From: Spirochaetota bacterium | Lineage (GTDB): Bacteria > Spirochaetota > UBA4802 > JAFGDQ01 | Direction: 5' to 3' | DNA length: 64,000 nucleotides | NCBI GenBank assembly: GCA_034190085.1 | Contig: JAXHTS010000019.1 | Location: forward strand, 116,233-180,232 | In this document: piece by piece, positions 28,414 to 38,800 of the stretch | Position numbering within the stretch: position 1 is the stretch's first letter | How the letters are laid out: each line of letters begins with the position of its first letter | The notes under the pieces: generated by a model | Told to the model about the DNA's origin: nothing | Databases searched by the model: none | The model's input: only the letters and a program-made list of their open reading frames with translations | Translations under genes and position numbers: made by a program

Positions 28414-31400
28414 AAAAGATCATTGCTCTGACAACCATAAATAATACCCTTTCCCTCAGGGAGGCCATGCAGGACATCAGGAGAGAATACGGAAATATTG
28501 TAGAGATTAAAAAAATATATTTTGATGACTATGATAATCCTGATGTTTCGCTTCAGAAGATCGAAGATGAGATCGACGCCTCTGATATAATACTCATTGA
28601 CATAAGGGGGGATGTAAGGGTCGGAAGAGAACTGCCATCTATCCTTGAGCAGAGGAACAAGACAATCGTTGTTCTTGTTGCAGGAAGCGTGAATATATTT
28701 GCTTTAACCAGGATGGGCAAATTCAGGGGAACTAGAATATTCAATACAGAGAAGGACAGGGATTTCAATTTAAATGAATATATCCGAACTAAAAAATTTG
28801 CGGAACTGACAAAGAGGCTGGCAGGATTTTTGCCGGTGGGCATGATAAGGGATATGCGAAACTGGATTATTGCTCAGGAATATTATACAGAGGGGAACCC
28901 TGAGAATTTCAAAAATCTTATCCTTTTTTTATTAAAGAAATATACTGATATAAACGGGATAAAAAAGATTTCCCCGCCAAAAAAGCAGCCGCCCTTTGGT
29001 TTGTACCTGCCGGGGAAGGGCCTTTTCGAAGATATAGAAGAATACAAAAAAGAGATTAATTATGATACTACTAAAGCAACTGTTGGAGCGCTTATATACA
29101 ACGGAATGCACTTCGATGATACCCGGCCGGTTGCGGATGCCCTGTATAATAACCTGAAAAGGGATGTCAATTTGATCTTCCTCTTTTCAAATGTGGAGAA
29201 TAACATTCATGCCATAAGAAAATATCTTAAGAATATAGATCTATTCATCAACATGCAGTATTTCAGGGTACATGGCGGACCCTTTGGAGGGGATCCGGAA
29301 CTGACATATCAATTGTTTCAGGAAATTGACGCGCCGTGTCTCATAGGATTGAGATCATATGAGAGTGATTTGCATAAGTGGAAAGAGAATAACCATGGAT
29401 TAAACCCCCTTGAAACGGCTCTTGGAATAGTACTGCCTGAGCTTGATGGAGGAATTGAACCTGTATTCCTTGCGGGTCTGAGAGGCATTGACGATCCAGA
29501 TATCGGCAAGATTAAAGAGATTCGTGTTATAGAAGACCGAATTGAGAAGCTTGGCAGGAGAATCAAGAAATGGCTTGCCTTGAGAATAAAGGATAATAGG
29601 GATAAAAGGATAGCAGTAATAACCTATAATTATCCTCCCGGGGAAGAGAATGTCGCAAGCTCCGGGTATCTGGATGTATTTAATAGCCTTGAAATATTTT
29701 TACAAAGTATGCGGAATAAGGGCTACATGGTAAATCTTCCTGAGGATATAAAAGAACTGTTTTTAGGACAGGGAATTGTTAACAGCCCGAAATACTATGA
29801 GAGATCAGGTTTAAGAGTTTCAAAAGAGAGATACATTTCATGGTTTAAATCGCTCCCTGACACCATTCAGCGTGAGGTGATTGAACGCTGGGGCGATCCA
29901 CCTGGGGATATAATGACTGACGGTACGGATATATTGATTCCGGGCGTGATTCTGGGAAATATTTTTCTTGGGGTTCAGCCATCCAGGGGTGTGCATGAGG
30001 ATATGGATAAATCATATCACGATAAAGACCTGCCCCCTCATCACCAATACCTTGCATATTATATGTATCTTGAAAATGATTTCAAGATGGATGCAGTTGT
30101 ACACTTCGGCATGCACGGCACCCTGGAGTTTACAAAGGGCAAGGAGGTTGCCCTCTCTTCCATTTGCTATCCTGATATCCTGATTGGCAGCGTTCCAAAT
30201 ATCTATTATTACTGGATTGGGAATACATCAGAATCAACTATTGCCAAGAGGCGCTCTTACGCTCTCTGCATATCTCATGCATCTCCACCCATGAAGGCAG
30301 GCGGATTATACGAAAAGTATATAGTTCTTGAGGATTTGTTAAATCAGTATGATGCCGAGAAAGAGAATAAAATACATGAGCTGATAGCAGAGACAGCAGA
30401 GGAGATGCATCTTCCCTGTGACCCTGAGGAATTAAGGAAAGAGCTATTTCGTATTAAGAGAAGGCTTATCCCATTTGGACTGCATATTATGGACAGCCGG
30501 CCTGAGAAGGATGCGCTTGTATACTATCTGATGGGAGTGCTTCGTATTGAGAGGGAATTCCCATCATTATATCGTTTATTGGCAGAAGAGAAAAGTCAGA
30601 AATGGGATATGATCAGGCACACAGCAATTGAGGATAAGCTGGAGCAGGAAATGAAAGTTGTTATAGAAGATATAATTAACAATACCCCCCCAGAATGGCT
30701 GCCCGAGGGTTATGCAGAATCTGTTAAAGATATCGCTGATAGAGTAAATAGTTCATGCGAGAGTGAGGGTTTATTGAGAGCCCTTGATGGTAGATATATT
30801 GTTCCCGCATGCGGAGGAGATCCCATCCGTGATCCTGAGGTTTATCCCTCCGGCAGAGGGATGTATGCCTTTGACCCCAGACTCATCCCCACAGTGGCTG
30901 CTGAGATGAGGGGGGAAAAGGCTGCGGGGCAATTATTGAATACCTATCTTTCTGAACACAGGGAATATCCTGAAACAGTAGGGGTTGTGCTCTGGGGATT
31001 TGAGACCATGAAGACAGGGGGAGACACTATATCATTAATTTTATCTCTAATAGGTGTCAGGATAAAGCACAAGAAGAGCCCATGGTTTAAAGAGCTTGAG
31101 CTTATTTCTTTAGATGAATTGAAAAGGCCCAGAATAGATGTTGTAATTACAATCTGCGGTATATTCAGGGATACCTTTGCCTCGCATATTGATCTTTTAA
31201 ACAGGGCTATTGATATGGCGGCCATGTCTGACGAATCAGTGGAGAGAAATTTTATAAGAAAGCATTATCTGAATATAAAGGATGAGATGAAGGATTCTGC
31301 AAAGGCCAGGATATTCGGGCCATCACCCGGGGAATACGCTACTTCAATGCGCACAATGGTTGAAAACAGCACATGGGATGATGAAGGGGAACTGGTAAGA

Positions 31401-32009
31401 CATTATGATGACAGCATGAGCTATGCCTATTTTAAGGGCAGGGCAGAGAGGAGCGAGCATGCATTTACACATCTATTAAAATCCATTAACCTCATAACCC
31501 AGGAGAGGGATAATACTGAATACGAGGTTACAGATCTGGACCACTACTATGAGTTTCTGGGAGGGCTTTCAATAAGCGTTCAGGATAAGAGGGGCGGAAG
31601 GGCTGATGTAATGGTTATAGATTCAACTGAAGACGAGGTGGCTGTTGAGGACCTTCAGCTTTCTATTGAAAGGGCAACAAGGACGAGGACACTCAACCCG
31701 GCCTGGCTGAAAGGTATGCTGAAGCATGACTTCCATGGGGCGAAAAATATAAAGGACAGGGTTGAATGCCTCCTGGGATTTTCCGCAACAACAGGAAAGG
31801 TGAAAAACTGGGTTTTTGATAAAGTAGCTGATCGACTTGTTTTTGATGAGGATATGAGAAGGGAACTGCAATCCAACAATCCCTATGCAGCTATTAAGAT
31901 TTGTGAAACCCTGATGGAGTCTCAGCAGAGGGGATACTGGAATATTGATGAGGAAAAGCTTAAGGAGTTGAGGGATATAATACTGAATATGGAAGGCGAG
32001 CTGGAATAA
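28410..32009 (+). CDS. BchH/CobN-family large chelatase subunit (BchH-like, cytoplasmic)
   Basis: The 1199-residue protein has no signal peptide and no membrane anchor. It carries the CobN/Mg-chelatase domain throughout, including VHFGMHGTLEFTKGKEVAL near 565, NTSESTIAKRRSYALCISH near 605, PPMKAGGLYEKY and the C-terminal FGPSPGEYATSMRTMVENS. The HFGMHGT and SESxxAKRR motifs are closer to BchH (Mg-protoporphyrin chelatase) than to CobN, where HxGTHGTHEWLPG and GEGxQAKRR are usual. It is translationally coupled to the ChlI/D fusion, so together they form a complete ATP-driven chelatase. No other chlorophyll genes are present. The neighbouring receptor and HmuY-like protein point to haem or another imported tetrapyrrole as substrate. 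Confidence 0.88.
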   Translation: MKKIIALTTINNTLSLREAMQDIRREYGNIVEIKKIYFDDYDNPDVSLQKIEDEIDASDIILIDIRGDVRVGRELPSILEQRNKTIVVLVAGSVNIFALTRMGKFRGTRIFNTEKDRDFNLNEYIRTKKFAELTKRLAGFLPVGMIRDMRNWIIAQEYYTEGNPENFKNLILFLLKKYTDINGIKKISPPKKQPPFGLYLPGKGLFEDIEEYKKEINYDTTKATVGALIYNGMHFDDTRPVADALYNNLKRDVNLIFLFSNVENNIHAIRKYLKNIDLFINMQYFRVHGGPFGGDPELTYQLFQEIDAPCLIGLRSYESDLHKWKENNHGLNPLETALGIVLPELDGGIEPVFLAGLRGIDDPDIGKIKEIRVIEDRIEKLGRRIKKWLALRIKDNRDKRIAVITYNYPPGEENVASSGYLDVFNSLEIFLQSMRNKGYMVNLPEDIKELFLGQGIVNSPKYYERSGLRVSKERYISWFKSLPDTIQREVIERWGDPPGDIMTDGTDILIPGVILGNIFLGVQPSRGVHEDMDKSYHDKDLPPHHQYLAYYMYLENDFKMDAVVHFGMHGTLEFTKGKEVALSSICYPDILIGSVPNIYYYWIGNTSESTIAKRRSYALCISHASPPMKAGGLYEKYIVLEDLLNQYDAEKENKIHELIAETAEEMHLPCDPEELRKELFRIKRRLIPFGLHIMDSRPEKDALVYYLMGVLRIEREFPSLYRLLAEEKSQKWDMIRHTAIEDKLEQEMKVVIEDIINNTPPEWLPEGYAESVKDIADRVNSSCESEGLLRALDGRYIVPACGGDPIRDPEVYPSGRGMYAFDPRLIPTVAAEMRGEKAAGQLLNTYLSEHREYPETVGVVLWGFETMKTGGDTISLILSLIGVRIKHKKSPWFKELELISLDELKRPRIDVVITICGIFRDTFASHIDLLNRAIDMAAMSDESVERNFIRKHYLNIKDEMKDSAKARIFGPSPGEYATSMRTMVENSTWDDEGELVRHYDDSMSYAYFKGRAERSEHAFTHLLKSINLITQERDNTEYEVTDLDHYYEFLGGLSISVQDKRGGRADVMVIDSTEDEVAVEDLQLSIERATRTRTLNPAWLKGMLKHDFHGAKNIKDRVECLLGFSATTGKVKNWVFDKVADRLVFDEDMRRELQSNNPYAAIKICETLMESQQRGYWNIDEEKLKELRDIILNMEGELE

Positions 32010-32040
32010 TCCGATTGGGAGTAAGAGGATATTGTAAGAT

Positions 32041-33423
32041 ATGGTAGAAATAGTATTAAAAAAAATAACTGAAAGAATGATCCAGAGGTTTAATGGGAAC
32101 AGGCTTCCGAGAATAGATCCTGTTTTCCATAAAGCAGAGAAAAGGGAATTGGGATTATATATTCATATACCATTCTGCAAAAGTTTTTGCAGCTATTGCC
32201 CTTTCAGGAAGTTCCCATACAATGAGAAGAGGGTAGTAAGTTATATCGAAGCGGTAAAAGGAGAGATTGATCTGTACAAAGGGAGGCTTGAAGAAACAGA
32301 GATTGGCGACATTTATTTTGGAGGAGGAACACCGAGTCTTGTGCCGGAGGGCCTGGTGGAGTTATCCAGGCACTTAAAATCAAGGTTTCCTGTAAAAGGT
32401 GCCCTGGGATTTGAGGCTAATCCAGCTGATATAAGCGGCAATGATTCTATATGCAGAAAATTGAGGCAGGCTGGTTTTGACAGGGTCGGCATTGGGGTGC
32501 AATCCCTGAGTGATGATGTGCTTAAAAGAGCCCATTGCAGGCATAACTCCTCACATTCTATAAGAGCTATAAAGAGGCTGATGGGAGAAGGATTCCACTT
32601 GAGCGTGGACCTGCTGTTTGGACTTCCGGGTCAGACATTTGATGATGTTATCACTGGCATTAAGAAACTTGTTGAGTTGGATGTTCCACAGATATGTGCC
32701 TATCCGGTTATAATACCTCCTCGTTCTAAGCTCAACGAGAGTATTAAAAATGGGATGCAGGTGCCGGGTCGGAAAGATAAGAAGAAAACCTATTTAGCTA
32801 TTATAGATTACATGTCTCAAAAAGGTTACAATACGGGTGTCTGGCAGTTTACCAGGAAGGATGTTGGGCGGGATTACGCTACATGTGCTCGGTCCGATGA
32901 ATCAATCGGCCTTGGTGTGAGCGCTTTCTCAATTATGAGTCCCTATATGTATATAAATACATATCTCTTAGATGATTATATAAAAGCTATTGCTGAAAAA
33001 AGACTACCCATAGCTGCGGGAATTGATCTGCGATTTAAGTCTGATTCCTCGGTTAAAGATTCCAGGGACTGTGATATAGATGAAAAATTGAGCAATAAGC
33101 ACAAAAAAGATACAGTGGAGCATCTGGCTGAGATTAAGTCAGTGATGAGCTCTATCGCAAGAAGAGGAGAAACAACAAAGAAAAATTTTGAAAAATTTTA
33201 CAGGATCACATCTTCGCATTTAAGCTTTAAATCCACATTGAAATTATTGAAAATCCTGGGAATAGTAACTATAAAGGGGGATCTGATAGCTCTTTCAAAG
33301 AAAGGCAACTACTATTTTTCGGTTATGGCGGAAAATTTTATGCCTGTACCAGGAAAATATGGGGATGAAGTACTATTTAGCGAGCCCTTTCCTGAGGAAT
33401 TCGTTTTTAGGTTTATAAAATAA
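32041..33423 (+). CDS. HemN/HutW-like radical SAM enzyme
   Basis: The 460-residue radical SAM enzyme has the cluster motif IHIPFCKSFCSYCPFR (CxxxCxxC) near residue 42. GGGTPSLVP near 97, GVQSLSDDVLKRAHCRH near 152, SVDLLFGLPGQTFDD near 183 and a HemN_C-type helical tail after about 370 follow. The family includes oxygen-independent coproporphyrinogen oxidase, the haem chaperone HemW and the ChuW/HutW enzymes that open haem anaerobically. The order after a chelatase and before a TonB receptor favours a ChuW/HutW-type or haem-handling role over haem synthesis. It starts 31 bases after the BchH-like gene. Sequence alone does not separate these subfamilies with confidence. Confidence 0.8.
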   Translation: MVEIVLKKITERMIQRFNGNRLPRIDPVFHKAEKRELGLYIHIPFCKSFCSYCPFRKFPYNEKRVVSYIEAVKGEIDLYKGRLEETEIGDIYFGGGTPSLVPEGLVELSRHLKSRFPVKGALGFEANPADISGNDSICRKLRQAGFDRVGIGVQSLSDDVLKRAHCRHNSSHSIRAIKRLMGEGFHLSVDLLFGLPGQTFDDVITGIKKLVELDVPQICAYPVIIPPRSKLNESIKNGMQVPGRKDKKKTYLAIIDYMSQKGYNTGVWQFTRKDVGRDYATCARSDESIGLGVSAFSIMSPYMYINTYLLDDYIKAIAEKRLPIAAGIDLRFKSDSSVKDSRDCDIDEKLSNKHKKDTVEHLAEIKSVMSSIARRGETTKKNFEKFYRITSSHLSFKSTLKLLKILGIVTIKGDLIALSKKGNYYFSVMAENFMPVPGKYGDEVLFSEPFPEEFVFRFIK

Positions 33424-33573
33424 AAACCTTGTAATTATAGTAAATAAATTACCTCTAAAAAATTTTTATTATTAAAATATCACTGTCTTCAAAGCTTCAC
33501 AAAATTTTAAAATCTATTTAAAAAAAGGTTGACGGGGATACGCGAATTTAATCAGATATTACTTAATTAAATT

Positions 33574-33614
33574 TAGTAGCACTAAATAACATTAGTTATA
33601 TATTTTTGCTACTA
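33574..33614 (+). promoter_or_regulatory. nested dyad upstream of the receptor gene
   Basis: TAGTAGCA at 33574-33581 is mirrored as TGCTACTA at 33607-33614. Inside lies a second small inverted repeat, ACTAA...TTAGT. It stands about 50 bases before the receptor start in an otherwise AT-rich 240-base gap. It could be an operator (for example for an iron regulator) or an RNA hairpin; it does not match the cobalamin riboswitch seen further on. Confidence 0.35.
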
Positions 33615-33665
33615 CCGCGCGTTAGTTAAATTTTACCCGGGAAAATAGAAAAAGGCATGATAATT

Positions 33666-35741
33666 ATGAAGTTTCGCATGAATAAAATTAATCTAATAAT
33701 TATAATTATATCAATAACGGCCCTGCGGGCAGTGAATGCAGCTGGGGAAGAAGAGGCTATTGAGCTGAATAAGATTGTTGTCTCAGCTACGAGATATGAG
33801 AAATCTTATTTTGAGACTCCAGTTTCTGTTAGTGTGATAGATAAAAAAGATATACTTGAGAAGTCCCCTCAGAACGCAGGGGAACTCCTCAAAGAGGTTG
33901 CCGGCGTGGAGATACATCACGATTATACACCGGGCATCAGCAAGGCAAGAATAAGAGGTTTGTCCGCCAGCAGGGTGGTGACGCTTGTTGATGGAAAGAG
34001 ATGGAATTCTCATATAAGCAGCCTCACCGGAGGCGACTACCTGAATTCCATTGATGTTGGCCAGATAGATCGGATAGAGGTGATACATGGCCCGGCCTCT
34101 ATACTCTATGGTTCCGGTGCTATCGGAGGTGTCATCAATATCATTACCAGAAAGTCTGCGGCAGTTAAAGAGAATTATGCGGATGTAAATTTTTATTCCA
34201 GTTATGGGAGTGTAAATGACTTTATAGCAGCTGGCGGTGAGGTAGAGTGTGGGTATGAGAAGCTTAATATTCTTGTAGGTGCCATCAAAAGAAGTGCTGG
34301 AGATCTGGATACTCCTGAAGGGAAGCTTGAACATAGCAGTTTTGATTCTTTTAATATGAATTTTAATACAAGATATGCCATTGGGGATAAACAAAGTCTT
34401 TCTCTTTCAGCTCAGCGCTTTAGAGGAGAGAATATTGAGACCCCCGAGTCAAAGGGGGAGGAATTTTCTCTGATAATTGACATTCCCCGTTTAAATAGGG
34501 ATATGGTCTATCTCAGTTATGATGTGAGGGAAATAAGATCGTGGTTTTCATTTTTTAATTTGAGCTTCCACTATCAAAAAGAAGAGGTGAAGTATATCAA
34601 TAGCACCAGGCTCGGCACGCTGGAATCAGGTTATTCAGAGATATTGCTTGAGGGCGTCATGGAGATCGATACCTTTGGCGCTCAAACTCATGGAATTTTC
34701 TTATATGAAACCATCTGGCCTCAGACCTTGACTACAGGGATGGAGTACTATCATGATGAGGCGAAATCACCTCTTAAAATGAATGGGGAAGATAAGGTGG
34801 TAGTTGACGGCAGCTATGACAGTGTTGCTGTTTTTGCTCATGATGAGATTAAACTACACAGGGATTTTATAGCTACAATAGGCGGAAGATATGACTGGTG
34901 CTATGGTCAAAATGAAACCGAAGACAGGGAAAAGGCTGAAAACAGGGCTTGGGCCCTGAGCGCGGCAGCAGGCCTCCTCTATTCCATTACTGATCATATA
35001 AATTTTTTAGCGTCTTTTTCAAGCGCATTTCGCGCTCCTACGCTTGAGGAGCTCTTTTACTACGGCGCTGTTCCGGGCGGCGGCACCCTGGAAGGCAATC
35101 CTGACCTGGATCCTGAGATAAGCCTGAATTATGAAGCCGGTATGAAGATAAGGCATTCCAGGATTGTCTGCGGAATATCAGCATATTTAAATAAGATAAA
35201 TGATTATATTATAATGGCTGAGTCAGATGAACCTGGTGTAATGACCTTTAGCAATATAGGGGAAGCAGAAATATGGGGCATTGAGAGCAGTCTTGATTTT
35301 ATTATGAGCCAGAGTTGGTCTGTCTTTTCTACGCTTGGATATACAAAGGGTGAGGATAAGACAGGGGATGATCCGCTTGAAGGCATACCGCCCTTAAAGG
35401 TTATCCTGGGTTTGAGGTATGATAAGAAGAAGACGCCGCTTTTTGACGGCAGGTTCTGGTCGGAGATTTCCGCCCGTATCTATGATGAACAGGATAGAAT
35501 ACCTCATGATTGGACCGAAGATCAGAAGACACCTGCATTCACTGTGTACGACTTCAGGATGGGATACAATATCTCTTCCGTCAGTATCATTAAGGATATT
35601 AATTTTATTTTTGAGATAGAAAATTTGGGAAACAGGAAATATAAATCATTTCCGGTAATATACATGAAGGATTTAAACTGGGATGATTCTTTGATTCAAG
35701 CTGGCAGGAATTATAAATTTAGCTTTCACTGTAAAATATAA
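33666..35741 (+). CDS. TonB-dependent receptor (HmuR/BtuB-like), candidate haem or tetrapyrrole receptor
   Basis: About 691 residues from ATG 33666 (AAAGG ten bases upstream; the ATG at 33657 is too close to it). A signal peptide ends near VNAAG. A TonB-box-like IVVSATRYEKSYFETPVSV is followed by the plug (ELLKEVAGVEIHHDY, ARIRGLSASRVVTLVDGKRW, IEVIHGPASILYGSGAIGGV). The 22-stranded barrel includes the receptor signature FSSAFRAPTLEELFYYGAV near 455, a region that resembles the FRAP-NPNL box of haem receptors (FRAPTLEEL, then EGNPDLDPE). The last residues are YKFSFHCKI. The position between the radical SAM gene and an HmuY-like lipoprotein supports haem uptake; corrinoid uptake cannot be excluded. 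Confidence 0.85.
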   Translation: MKFRMNKINLIIIIISITALRAVNAAGEEEAIELNKIVVSATRYEKSYFETPVSVSVIDKKDILEKSPQNAGELLKEVAGVEIHHDYTPGISKARIRGLSASRVVTLVDGKRWNSHISSLTGGDYLNSIDVGQIDRIEVIHGPASILYGSGAIGGVINIITRKSAAVKENYADVNFYSSYGSVNDFIAAGGEVECGYEKLNILVGAIKRSAGDLDTPEGKLEHSSFDSFNMNFNTRYAIGDKQSLSLSAQRFRGENIETPESKGEEFSLIIDIPRLNRDMVYLSYDVREIRSWFSFFNLSFHYQKEEVKYINSTRLGTLESGYSEILLEGVMEIDTFGAQTHGIFLYETIWPQTLTTGMEYYHDEAKSPLKMNGEDKVVVDGSYDSVAVFAHDEIKLHRDFIATIGGRYDWCYGQNETEDREKAENRAWALSAAAGLLYSITDHINFLASFSSAFRAPTLEELFYYGAVPGGGTLEGNPDLDPEISLNYEAGMKIRHSRIVCGISAYLNKINDYIIMAESDEPGVMTFSNIGEAEIWGIESSLDFIMSQSWSVFSTLGYTKGEDKTGDDPLEGIPPLKVILGLRYDKKKTPLFDGRFWSEISARIYDEQDRIPHDWTEDQKTPAFTVYDFRMGYNISSVSIIKDINFIFEIENLGNRKYKSFPVIYMKDLNWDDSLIQAGRNYKFSFHCKI

Positions 35742-35820
35742 AAGTATTAAAATTTTTAAACAAGAACCTCTTCTGGGGGTTTATCATTACAAGTATAATT
35801 TCAATAATAGGGGCAGTGTT

Positions 35821-38800
35821 ATGAAAAAAGAAAAATATGCGCCTTTATCAATATTCCTACTGATTATATTTTATCTCTTTGCATCAGGATGCGGAGGTGG
35901 TTCAGGCAAGGGAGGAGATGCCTTGAATGTTGGAGGTGATTCAACTATTAGTAGTATCAGTGACCAGATAGAAGGCGAAGGTTATAATGAAGTGACACTT
36001 GAGGGCGACTATTATGGCTCAAGTTATACATATTCAAACATCTACTTCAATATTCGCAAAGGCGAGCTTGTTCCTGAGAGCAGCAGTAACAGCAAGGAAT
36101 GGGGTATTATGATCAAGGGTTCATATATTTATACTAACAGCGGATCAAGCGCCTCGGTTGAATACGGAGAAGGCTCATTGGGCAATGGAGGGTGGTATTT
36201 CACGGGCCTTACAGGTCTTGACGATCTCTCAGCGATAACAGTGGATGATGTCAATAAGGATATCTTTCGTGAGGATTATCGCGCATGGATAAATGAGAAT
36301 CCCTTTACCATGGGAGAGGTGAATTGTAATGGTATGCTGTTGCTTACAACAATTGATGGATCGGGGACCAGAGATGATCCTTATATGTACGATACATCTA
36401 ACATAGAGAATACCTCCGATGATGAGGCAATAATTTGGATGAGGGGTATTCCGCCCGAATGTTATTCAACAGAACGAATTTATATAATAAGATGCGCGGA
36501 TGGTGTAAGTTATGGAAAGCTGATGTTTGGAATGCTGGAGCAGGATGATTATTTTACAGACTGCAAATACAATGTTACCTTATATTACAAAAATCTTACA
36601 CCAGGGGATGATATAGATACAACGCCGCCGACTATTGTGTCAACCTTACCTGAGGATGGAGCCGGCGGCATATCGGTCTCTGATTCGATATTTGCTCTTT
36701 TTAGTGAGGAAATAGATACCGGAACAATTAATACCAATACCTATAAGGTAAGTAATGGAGCAAGCGAATTATCCGGCACGGTTGAATACAATAATAGCAA
36801 GAGATCAGCCTGTTTTATACCATTAAGAGTTTTAGATTATGAGACCACTTATACTGTAACGATTAGTACAGGCGTATCTGATATTGCCGGGAACAATATG
36901 AAGGATGTCAAAGAATGGAGTTTTACCACTGAACGTAAGCCAATTGATGTACCGCCTACCATTACAGATATCTTTCCTGAGGATAACGCCGTTAATGTGC
37001 CTATTTGTACAACCATATCAGCTATCTTTGACAAGGATATGGATGCTGATACTATAAATGCCGACACATTTAAGATGAATAATAATGATGGCGAGTTTGT
37101 TGCAGGAGAGGTGGAATATAGTAAAAGGAAGGTCACTTTTAAACCCTTAAACGACCTAGATCATGAAACCGTTTATACTGTAACGATTACAACAGGGGTT
37201 GCTGACACTGCCGGGAATAATATGGAATCTAAAAAGGAGTGGGTCTTTACTACAGCAGAAACAGGAGGATACGGATCTGGTTATGAAACGATTACTGTTG
37301 AAGGCACTTATTATGCTCTGAGTTATTCATACTCGAAGATCTACTTTAACCTTCGCACAGGTGAAGAGGTGCCTGAAAGCGAGAGCGCTACCATGGAATG
37401 GGATATTATGATCAAGGGCTCATATTTTTATACTAATGGCGGGTCTACTGCATCAGAGGATAATGGAGAAGGCTCCTTTGGAGAGGGCGGATGGTATTTT
37501 ACGGGTCTTGAAGGCCTTGATTCACTTTCCGAGATAACATCCAATAATGTAGACCAGGATCTATTTGAGGAGGATTATCGCACATGGATAAATGAAAACC
37601 CTTTTACCCAAGGCGAGGTAAACTGCAATAGGATGCTGTTACTCACAACAACCAACGGATCAGGCGCTGAAGATGATCCATATGAGTATACCACATCAAA
37701 TATAGAGGATAAAGATGATGATGAGGCAATTATATATATGAAGGGTATACCCCCCCAATCCTATTCCACAGATAGGATATATATAATAAGATGCACTGAC
37801 GGAACTAGCTATGGAAAGCTGATGTTTGGATCGATGGAACAGGCGAGCTATTTTTCCAACTGCAAATATCGCCTTGAATTTTATTACAATTGTCTTACGG
37901 ATCAGACATCAGAGGATATAACACCCCCGATAGTAGTATCAACAGCCCCTAAGAATAATGCCACTGATGTTTCAGTAATATCATCTATTGTGGTTAGGTT
38001 CAGTGAAGAGATGAACATCAATACAGTAACTCCTGATAGATTCTGTGTAAGCGATGGGACAGGATATATTGATGGGACAGTGGAATACAGCAATAAAGAA
38101 GCCCGCTTCGCACCTTATAACCTTGATTACGGCGCTGACTATACAGCAACAATCAGCAGGGATGTTGAGGATCTTGCCGGGAACTGCATGGAAGAGGATT
38201 ATGAATTCAAATTTCAAACCACCTCTACCCCCCCACAATGGAAGGTTCTTGGGTATTCAGGCATCTCGGACGGAGAGGCAAAGGAGACAAAGATACATGT
38301 CTCAATGGGCGTTCCTTATGTCGCGTATGTAGATGCTGAAAATGGAAGCGGTGCGACAGTAAAGATGTATGAAGGCGGGAACTGGATGACTGTTGGCGAA
38401 GCCTCCTTTTCTGATAATGAGGTGGAGTATATATCATTATATGTAGATGGGGATACCCCCTATATAGCGTATAGAGATAAGAGGGAAGGACTCTTTATTA
38501 ACACCGGAGCTCTAACAGTAAAAAAGTATGGAGATGGCAACTGGATTAGTGTTGGAGATGATCGCTTCACTCCAAACAAGGTCAGGTACACATCACTATA
38601 TGTGGATGACGGAGTCCCCTATGTCGCCTTTCGCAGTTATTATACTTCATACTTATGGTCTTATTACAGGGCAATGGCAATGAAATTCGACAAGGGAGAC
38701 TGGATTTGGCTTGGAGGCAATCATGGTTTTTCAGAAGGAGATGTTAAGGATGTTTCCTTTTATATTTATAGTGGGATTCCTTACGCTGCATATTGTGATA

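Noticed and set aside
28410..32009. Bacteriochlorophyll synthesis (true bchH with bchI/bchD)
   Set aside because: No other photosynthesis genes are nearby, and the neighbours are a receptor, an HmuY-like protein and a HemN/HutW-like enzyme.
33424..33665. Possible third cobalamin riboswitch before the receptor at 33.7 kb
   Set aside because: There is no B12 box or GGTCCCGCC-type core; only a small nested dyad is present.
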